Assembly (NCBI GenBank): GCA_028286705.1
Contig: JAQBRC010000027.1
Span: 1 to 27,277, forward strand
Reading direction: 5' to 3'
DNA length: 27,277 nt
Origin: Candidatus Nomurabacteria bacterium
GTDB taxonomy: Bacteria > Patescibacteriota > Minisyncoccia > Phycocordibacterales > UBA9973
Under the pieces are notes generated by a model, which did no database searches, was not told where the DNA came from, and saw only the letters and a list, made by a program, of their open reading frames with translations. Position numbers and translations under genes: made by a program. Numbering within the stretch: the first letter of the stretch is position 1; each line of letters begins with the position of its first letter. Below are positions 21,893 through 27,277 of this stretch, one piece after another.

Positions 21893-22813
21893 ATGAAAAA
21901 CACTAACAAAATAGTAATTGGCATTGGTGTAGTTGCTGTGATAGCACTTGCTGTTATCTTTATCCCCCGTCAACCACAAAAGTCTGCTCCTGCTCCAACA
22001 CAACCGCAGCTCCCTTCTGCAACTCCCCCTACCCCTCCCATCGTAAAAGAGGAAAATGTTGAAATAGGTCCCTATACAACACTGAAGATAAAAACAGCAG
22101 CTCCTCTTGATGAAATAACTGCTACTGTTGGCGCAGAAAATGTTGCAACAGTGCTCAAGATTAACCGTATTAATAGTAACTTTCTGAAAACTGGCAGTGT
22201 AGTTATTATTCCTGCCAATACTGCGGACTTTAATTCCCTCTCCCCATTTCCAACAGATCTTCCAGATGCAGCAAATGTCTCCAAGCTCATGATGATTTCC
22301 CAACGCGTACAAGCCTTTGGATTGTATGAGAATGGCAAATTGGTACGCTGGGGTCCAGTTAGTACTGGCAAGCAGTCAACACCAACTGCAAGCAAACTCT
22401 ATTTCACCAACTGGAAAGGCGAGGAGATACATAGCAGCTTTAGTGACGAGTGGGTGTTGAAGTGGAACTTTAATCTTGATAACAAGGAAGGTATCGGCAT
22501 GCATCAGTATGAAATGCCGGGATATCCTGCCAGCCACTCGTGCGTTCGCATGTTTGCAACTGATGCAGAATGGATATACAACTGGGCTGACCAATGGATT
22601 GTGTCTGATGACGAACAAACAGTGCTAGTGTCAGGAACGCCAGTCATTGTCTTCGGAAGCTACTCATACGGCAAAACCGCTCCATGGAAGAATCTTCCTA
22701 AGGATGCAGAAGCAACAACTCTTTCACAGAGCGAAGTTGAGAAGGCACTCTCTGCTTCCCTCTCAACTATTCAAGAAAAGCAACAGCAACGAATCGATTA
22801 TCTCGCAAGCTAG
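21893..22813 (+). CDS. Membrane-anchored L,D-transpeptidase (YkuD family)
   Basis: A 306-residue envelope enzyme. Residues 7-24 are a membrane anchor, 28-50 a Pro-rich linker, 55-107 a segment with LysM-like features (VLKINRINSNFLKTGSVVIIP), and 130-258 the YkuD catalytic domain: ISQRVQAFGLYENGKLVRWGPVSTGK, His204 in GIGMHQY, and SHSCVRM (214-220) with catalytic Cys217. The usual SHGCVRM has serine in place of glycine here. It should make 3-3 cross-links in peptidoglycan or attach proteins to it. The start is fixed by the -10 box 6 bases upstream. A strong hairpin terminator follows. Confidence 0.93.
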   Translation: MKNTNKIVIGIGVVAVIALAVIFIPRQPQKSAPAPTQPQLPSATPPTPPIVKEENVEIGPYTTLKIKTAAPLDEITATVGAENVATVLKINRINSNFLKTGSVVIIPANTADFNSLSPFPTDLPDAANVSKLMMISQRVQAFGLYENGKLVRWGPVSTGKQSTPTASKLYFTNWKGEEIHSSFSDEWVLKWNFNLDNKEGIGMHQYEMPGYPASHSCVRMFATDAEWIYNWADQWIVSDDEQTVLVSGTPVIVFGSYSYGKTAPWKNLPKDAEATTLSQSEVEKALSASLSTIQEKQQQRIDYLAS

Positions 22814-22818
22814 CATAG

Positions 22819-22852
22819 AAAAAGCCCTCCATATGGGGGGCTTAAGTTTTTA
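22819..22852. terminator. Terminator between the L,D-transpeptidase and secreted orphan
   Basis: AAGCCCTCC/GGGGGGCTT stem (22822-22830 with 22835-22843), loop ATAT, followed by AAGTTTTTAA on the plus strand and A-run giving TTTTTCTA on the minus strand. It can serve both convergent genes. Confidence 0.85.
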
Positions 22853-23329
22853 ATTGTTCTGTGCAATATTATTGCCTTGAGAAGGAACAAGCTTCATGTA
22901 GCGTTTTTGCCAATCGATAACTGCTTCTTTTTCAACAATTATGTCTCTCCCTGCATTCCTTATGGGAAATTTTACTACTATCAAAAACGGCGCGGGATCA
23001 TTTGTTTTAACCAGGAAGATTTTGAATCCGCGATTCACTCCTCCAGAACTAATAATAAGGTCGTGGCCGCTATTGACAGAGAGTCCTTTCACAGAAAGGA
23101 CTACCTCTAGACCAAGCGCTGCGGGAAAGGAAGAAATTTTCCAGGAAAGCGAAACTCTTGATTTTTTCCCTAGATCTTCGATAGTATGGGTGGCAAGAAT
23201 TAACGTAAACGATTCGGTCTCTGAAATCTTATATTCAACGGGAACCGAATAGTCTTGTGCAGATGCTGCACGTGGTAGTGCCGCTACAACCAGTGCAACG
23301 AGCATAATAATTCGTGAAAATGTCTTCAT
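22850..23329 (-). CDS. Secreted orphan protein
   Basis: A 159-residue protein with a clear Sec signal peptide (RIIMLVALVVAALPRAASAQD, cleavage after ASA, about residue 24). The mature part is rich in beta strands (SFTLILATHTIEDLG, SRVSLSWKISSFPAALGLEVVLSVKG, APFLIVVKFPIRN), like a single Ig-like or carbohydrate-binding sandwich, but I recognise no family. No cysteines remain in the mature protein. A 13-base near-palindrome TAAACTTAGTTTA at 23368-23380 lies upstream and could be an operator. It is not linked to the downstream genes. Confidence 0.75.
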   Translation of the reverse strand: MKTFSRIIMLVALVVAALPRAASAQDYSVPVEYKISETESFTLILATHTIEDLGKKSRVSLSWKISSFPAALGLEVVLSVKGLSVNSGHDLIISSGGVNRGFKIFLVKTNDPAPFLIVVKFPIRNAGRDIIVEKEAVIDWQKRYMKLVPSQGNNIAQNN

Positions 23330-23381
23330 TATTGAATTGTTTTAAAGAAGTTGAGATTTTCTTTATTTAAACTTAGTTTAT

Positions 23382-23421
23382 GGAAAAAGTCAAGAACCTC
23401 CTCATCATGAGGGGGTTCTTG
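23382..23421 (-). terminator. Terminator of the division/wall cluster
   Basis: A long stem CAAGAACCTCCTCA/TGAGGGGGTTCTTG (23391-23404 with 23408-23421, one G-U) with ACTTTTTCC following on the minus strand. It lies 9 bases past the last gene of the mraZ-ftsI cluster. Confidence 0.85.
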
Positions 23422-23429
23422 ATAAGAGA

Positions 23430-24086
23430 TTAAAGGGTTTCTGCAGGAATCTCAGAAAGAGACTTCTGGTAGACAGTCAGGTCACGATACAGGATAGTCA
23501 TAAGCAACATTCCCAATGGATATGTCACGAGCAGTCCAATCATGAACGGAATTGTGCCAAGAATGAATAATCCGATTTCAAGAAGCAGCACGAGAAATAC
23601 TGTCCAGTATATCTTGCCCTGTACTAGATGCCATGAATACTTGAGTGATGCGCGTACACCCTGCTGACGGTCAACATAGGCAGTGTTAGCAAATACCAAT
23701 CGAACAAGGAAGTAGAACCCTGGGATAATAAGCAGGATGAAGCCAGCGGCAACAATAATTCCAACTAACAATCCAACACCAATCAATGTAAAGAACTGAC
23801 GCAGTGAAGGCATATGCTGAGAGATAAAGCGGAAGTTCAAAAGATCGCTATGACCATCAACTGCAGCCAATGTAGCGCTGATCCACACGTAGCTCCAGAT
23901 TACACTGGCAATCATTACCAGAACGAACAGAGCAATACTCGATGGAGTACCATGCCCTTCACGAGTATGAGAAAATGCGCTCAAGATTGCCATAACAAGT
24001 GCAAGTCCCATGAAGAAGTACGGGTGCTTGGCGAATAATCCCCAAGCCTTTTTCAGTGCAGTACGTATTGAGAAAGTGAATGTCAT
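23430..24086 (-). CDS. Polytopic membrane protein, GPDPase_memb/DUF975-like
   Basis: A 218-residue protein with about five or six membrane segments. An amphipathic start (IRTALKKAWGLFAKHPYFFMGLALV) and the block LLIIPGFYFLVRLVFANTAYVDRQQGVRASLKYSWHLVQGKIYW are typical of the membrane domains found in glycerophosphodiester phosphodiesterases and DUF975-type proteins. No enzymatic domain is attached. It starts 4 bases after ftsI, so it is co-transcribed with the division genes, though the usual cluster would continue with ftsW or mraY. Function unknown; a role in membrane organisation at the septum is only a guess. Confidence 0.7.
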   Translation of the reverse strand: MTFTFSIRTALKKAWGLFAKHPYFFMGLALVMAILSAFSHTREGHGTPSSIALFVLVMIASVIWSYVWISATLAAVDGHSDLLNFRFISQHMPSLRQFFTLIGVGLLVGIIVAAGFILLIIPGFYFLVRLVFANTAYVDRQQGVRASLKYSWHLVQGKIYWTVFLVLLLEIGLFILGTIPFMIGLLVTYPLGMLLMTILYRDLTVYQKSLSEIPAETL

Positions 24087-24090
24087 ATGT

Positions 24091-25806
24091 TTATCGGTCC
24101 GGTGGGATATTATAATAATTTGTTAAAAATTGTACCATACTAAAGAACGGATCACCCAGTGTCTGAATGGAATATAATACGTTTTTAGGGTAGTAGTCAT
24201 AGAGATACAGCACGTACTTAGGACTGGTTGCCGGGAAGAAACCAATCATTGAGTGTAGGTTTCGATCAGTATAGTATCCGCCCCCATTGGGACGCGCAAT
24301 CTGCGCAGTACCAGTCTTGGCAGCAACGGTGTAACTCTTGAGCCCACGGTGGTAGCCGTCATCAACCACATGCACGAGCATGTTGTCGATTGTCTTCAAT
24401 GTTTCTGGCTTCAAGAGCGGGCCTTCCTTCTTGTAATCGAGCTTCTTGATTGTACCGTCTTCCTGATCGATAGCGGTAACCAAGTGTGGAGTTATTAAAT
24501 ACCCTCCGTTAGCCAATGAACTGAATCCCCGCACGATATTAATTGGAGTGGTTGCAATTCCCTGCCCAAAGGCAGCGTTTGAATAGTTAACGTCATTGTC
24601 TCCGTTCAAGCCACTCATCAAGCCATTAACCTCTCCTGGCAAATCAATACCGGTCTTTTGCCCCAACTTGTACTTATTGATCATATAATCCTTAAACAAC
24701 GTCTTGCCCATGTGCTGCTCAACATAGATCATACCTGTGTTCAATGATTGGTTGAGCACGTCTTGCATACTAGTACCAGGACCACGTCCGACCTTGTCGA
24801 AGTTATAAATGGTCTTGTTGCCAACGACAACAGACCCTGCGTCATTGTAGGTTGTTTGGGGAGTTACGACATTGTTCTCAATGGCAGCAGCCATAATCAA
24901 TGGCTTTACGATTGATCCCATTTCGTACACGTTCTGTACGAACGGATTAGAATAGATACCGTTATCCTTTTCTGCGCCGTAGTTGTTAAGGTCAAAGGTT
25001 GGTACCTGTGCCATAGCGATGATTTCTCCGGTATACGGATCCATTACAATTCCTCCCACTGACTCACTAGACCACTTGTTCTTCACATCCGCCACCGTTT
25101 GCTCAAGCTGTGCCTGGACTGAGGGTTCAATTGAAGTAACAATGTCACCAGTTGCAGTTGAGTTCTTAAACACACTGGACTGAATGTTAGCAAAGATTTC
25201 TGCAAAGAAGTTTACATAAAACTGTCCGTTGTTTCGAGACAGTACGTCGTTATAGTATTGTTCCAATCCATAGTTACCAACAAGCGTGTTGTCATTCTTG
25301 TATGACACAAATCCAACAGCCTTTGCAGCCAAGGCTCCGCCTGGATAGTATCGCCATTTGTCTCTGTATAGAGTCAGGCCAGGAAGCTTCTCCTGAGTTA
25401 ATGCATCAGCCTGACTACCATCAAGATGCTTAAGAATTTCCTCATACGGATCATTCTTCTTGTTTACACTATTTAAAAAGCTTGTTTGGTCTACAGGACT
25501 AACGGCATTAAGCGCAGTAAAGAGCTGATTGGCATCCTTAACCTGCGTCGGATTAATGGCAGCCTTGAAGCCATTCTGAATGGTTGCAGCAGCAACGGTG
25601 GTACCGTCCTTGCTGGTGAAATAGATGTTGCCTCGATCAAATGAGCCTGCGGTAGGGGTAACATACTGACGCTCTGCTCGGTCTCTGTAGTCGCTCGACT
25701 GGATAATCTGCAACATAAAAAGGCGAATAACAATAATACCGCCGAGGATGGATACCCCGACGATGATTCCGTTTATTCGCTTTTGGTGGATATTACTGTC
25801 CGACAT
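24091..25806 (-). CDS. ftsI: Peptidoglycan transpeptidase, FtsI/PBP2 class
   Basis: A 571-residue class B penicillin-binding protein. An N-terminal anchor (about residues 12-34) precedes the dimerisation domain (to about 220) and the transpeptidase domain (about 235-560), which has Ser298-x-x-Lys301 in GSIVKP, Ser354-Leu-Asn356 in SLN, and KTGT (497-500). It cross-links septal peptidoglycan with FtsW. The start at 25806 (MSDSNIHQ) is preferred over an in-frame ATG 12 codons upstream because that would overlap ftsL more deeply; the chosen start overlaps by 14 bases. It lies between the ftsL-like gene and the membrane gene, as in the standard mraZ-rsmH-ftsL-ftsI order. No PASTA domain is present. 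Confidence 0.95.
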   Translation of the reverse strand: MSDSNIHQKRINGIIVGVSILGGIIVIRLFMLQIIQSSDYRDRAERQYVTPTAGSFDRGNIYFTSKDGTTVAAATIQNGFKAAINPTQVKDANQLFTALNAVSPVDQTSFLNSVNKKNDPYEEILKHLDGSQADALTQEKLPGLTLYRDKWRYYPGGALAAKAVGFVSYKNDNTLVGNYGLEQYYNDVLSRNNGQFYVNFFAEIFANIQSSVFKNSTATGDIVTSIEPSVQAQLEQTVADVKNKWSSESVGGIVMDPYTGEIIAMAQVPTFDLNNYGAEKDNGIYSNPFVQNVYEMGSIVKPLIMAAAIENNVVTPQTTYNDAGSVVVGNKTIYNFDKVGRGPGTSMQDVLNQSLNTGMIYVEQHMGKTLFKDYMINKYKLGQKTGIDLPGEVNGLMSGLNGDNDVNYSNAAFGQGIATTPINIVRGFSSLANGGYLITPHLVTAIDQEDGTIKKLDYKKEGPLLKPETLKTIDNMLVHVVDDGYHRGLKSYTVAAKTGTAQIARPNGGGYYTDRNLHSMIGFFPATSPKYVLYLYDYYPKNVLYSIQTLGDPFFSMVQFLTNYYNIPPDR

Positions 25807-26131
25807 TCCATGCAACCGCAGGCCGTGCAACAGCAAATGCAACTGCGGTTCCTTTTACCAAGCCAATTGAGCTGGCATAACTTTCATTTAACTGCTGTTG
25901 ATTCTTGAGATACACACGCTCCTGGTCACTCATAGAAGAGACAAGGATCTTGTTGGTCTGTTCAACCGCTCGCTGATTAATAACAGTAAATGTAATTGCT
26001 CCGACGAAATAACTATAGCATACAAACAACACTCCAGACCCAACCCAGGCATAGCGAGTGATAAGACGAAGCGTCTTATTTACGTCATTCATTGGTACAG
26101 CTTCAATTTTGTTTCGTAGTGTGGCAATCAT
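25793..26131 (-). CDS. FtsL-like division protein
   Basis: A 112-residue protein with a short cytoplasmic part, one membrane segment (about residues 31-52, AWVGSGVLFVCYSYFVGAITFTV) and a periplasmic helical stretch (INQRAVEQTNKILVSSMSDQERVYLKNQQQLNE). FtsL sequences are poorly conserved; the identification rests on topology and its place between rsmH and ftsI. FtsL joins FtsB and FtsQ to recruit FtsW-FtsI. The gene starts 12 bases after rsmH and overlaps ftsI. Confidence 0.72.
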   Translation of the reverse strand: MIATLRNKIEAVPMNDVNKTLRLITRYAWVGSGVLFVCYSYFVGAITFTVINQRAVEQTNKILVSSMSDQERVYLKNQQQLNESYASSIGLVKGTAVAFAVARPAVAWNVGQ

Positions 26132-26143
26132 GTTGTTTGGTTA

Positions 26144-27031
26144 TTATAATTTTTCGATTGTTCGAAGTTTTGCGCTTCGAGATCGAGGGTTGGTTTGTAA
26201 TTCTTCGTAAGATGGAGCAATTGGTCTTTTGGTGAGGATGCGAGCATTGTCTTGCTCCTTCATCCATTGTTTAACGATTCTGTCTTCCAGACTGTGGAAG
26301 GTAATGATACTGAGTCTGCCGTTAACACTGAGCGCTTCGTACCAAGCTTCCATGGCAGTCTTGAGTGTTTGCAGCTCGTCATTGACTGCAATGCGCAGGG
26401 CTTGGAATGTCTTGGTTGCAGGATGCGTGCGTCCTCGACGAGGCACAGCCTCTTCGATGACTGCTGCCAATTGCACAGATGTCTTAATCGGCTTAATAGC
26501 TCTAGCGGCCATAATAGCTCGTGCAATGCGTCGTGAGCTGCGGTCTTCTCCATAGCCGTAGATAATATCGGCAATGGATTCTTCGCCCCAGCTGTTAACG
26601 ATGTCATAGGCATTGAAGCCAGTGTGCGAGCCTTTCTCAGAGAACGTCATGGTAAGCGGTGTATCGCTGTTGAATGAAAATCCCCGAGTATCAGCTAAGA
26701 GCTGAAAGACACTCGTACCAAGGTCAAGCAAGACCTTGTCTACCGTAGACACGCCAGCAGATTCAAGAATAAATGCTGCGTCTTTGAAGTTTGAATGCAC
26801 AAACATTACGTTTGCTGCATCCTTGAACTTCTCTTGGAAGCGAACTTCAGCCGCTTCATCAAGATCAACGCAGATCAGCTTGCCTGTGCCCTTAAGCGCT
26901 TCGGCAATGACAGTACTATGACCTCCTCCCCCAAATGTACCGTCAACGACAGTGTCGTTTGCGGTGACATTCAGAGAGTCGACAGATTCGTGTAAAAGAA
27001 CGGGAGTATGGATAGCTTCTTTATGGGTCAT
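26144..27031 (-). CDS. rsmH: 16S rRNA m4C1402 methyltransferase RsmH (MraW)
   Basis: A 295-residue RsmH that N4-methylates C1402 of 16S rRNA using S-adenosylmethionine. HTPVLLHESVDSL is the family N-terminus, DGTFGGGGHS (30-39) the SAM-binding loop, LICVDLDEAA the second strand, and LDLGTSVFQL the equivalent of the DLGVSSxQL motif. The C-terminal part holds TFQALRIAVNDELQ and ITFHSLEDRIVKQW, both diagnostic. Length is usual. It starts 10 bases after mraZ. Confidence 0.97.
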   Translation of the reverse strand: MTHKEAIHTPVLLHESVDSLNVTANDTVVDGTFGGGGHSTVIAEALKGTGKLICVDLDEAAEVRFQEKFKDAANVMFVHSNFKDAAFILESAGVSTVDKVLLDLGTSVFQLLADTRGFSFNSDTPLTMTFSEKGSHTGFNAYDIVNSWGEESIADIIYGYGEDRSSRRIARAIMAARAIKPIKTSVQLAAVIEEAVPRRGRTHPATKTFQALRIAVNDELQTLKTAMEAWYEALSVNGRLSIITFHSLEDRIVKQWMKEQDNARILTKRPIAPSYEELQTNPRSRSAKLRTIEKL

Positions 27032-27041
27032 ACAGTGCTTC

Positions 27042-27277
27042 TTAGAGTACGCCTATTGATCCTAGACGTTCTGCTAATGCATCTGCATCAGTCTCTACCT
27101 GGCGTTTGTATTTCTGCCAAGTAGCTTCTTCCCAGAGTTCGAGGCGATTGTACACGCCAATAATTGCAACCTTGTCCTTGATGCCCACGCGATCCTTAAG
27201 AAAGTCAGGCAACAAGATACGGCCATTGGCATCTACTGCTACTTCAGTTGCCCCACCGAGAAAGTATCGGCTAAAGC
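27042..27277 (-). CDS. mraZ: MraZ, C-terminal part (cut by window edge)
   Basis: The minus strand from the window edge reads SRYFLGGATEVAVDANGR, LPDFLKDRVGIKDKVAIIGV and YNRLELWEEATWQKY, ending DALAERLGSIGVL at a TAA (27042-27044). These are the second AbrB-like half and C-terminus of MraZ, the transcriptional regulator that begins the division/cell-wall cluster and binds direct repeats ahead of itself. About 78 residues are visible; the start and promoter lie outside the window. It is 10 bases ahead of rsmH. Confidence 0.93.
   Translation of the reverse strand, partial: FSRYFLGGATEVAVDANGRILLPDFLKDRVGIKDKVAIIGVYNRLELWEEATWQKYKRQVETDADALAERLGSIGVL

Overview
The window reads as a chromosomal segment of a small-genome bacterium, most likely a member of the Candidate Phyla Radiation (Patescibacteria, Parcubacteria-like). 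This assignment is inferred from gene content and style: a split transketolase in a bare non-oxidative pentose-phosphate cluster, dense packing with overlaps of 1-50 nt, Obg without a C-terminal extension, a short mraZ-rsmH-ftsL-ftsI cluster, many small single-pass or signal-bearing proteins of unknown function, an L,D-transpeptidase, and almost no Shine-Dalgarno motifs. No 16S gene or ribosomal protein is present to confirm it.

Layout. 1-3.7 kb (minus strand): a sugar-phosphate cluster running rpiB, rpe, transketolase N-half, then a coiled-coil protein and the transketolase C-half. 3.7-11.5 kb (minus): a toxin island made of a 2190-residue secreted SpvB/FG-GAP/RHS protein whose C-terminal tip looks like a GIY-YIG nuclease, followed at once by a DUF695 protein (candidate immunity) and a multi-pass membrane protein, then a decayed piece of a second RHS core. 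11.7-12.7 kb: GAPDH. 12.8-15.0 kb: two small orphan genes on the plus strand flanking gatB (minus). 15.0-17.8 kb (minus): an operon of yqeY, a 4-TM holin-like protein, MYG1 and obg. 17.8-20.0 kb (plus): an orphan basic protein, then an ExoX-like exonuclease one base ahead of rmuC. 20.0-23.3 kb: envelope genes (DUF4163/DUF3298 protein, Gmad2-domain protein, L,D-transpeptidase, a secreted orphan), a tRNA-Glu(CTC), a compact hairpin region and a hidden 54-residue gene. 23.4-27.3 kb (minus): the division/wall cluster mraZ (cut by the window edge), rsmH, ftsL-like, ftsI and a polytopic membrane protein.

Themes. rpiB, rpe, transketolase and GAPDH supply the lower non-oxidative pentose phosphate and triose steps; no transaldolase is seen here. 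Many transcription units begin with a strong -10 box only 6-10 nt before the ATG, which predicts leaderless or nearly leaderless mRNAs. Convergent genes are separated by compact, often bidirectional hairpin terminators. The most notable system is the RHS toxin island: a single-polypeptide TcC/SpvB-like shell, a nuclease-like tip, tightly coupled candidate immunity genes, and an RHS relic downstream that points to past exchange of toxin tips.
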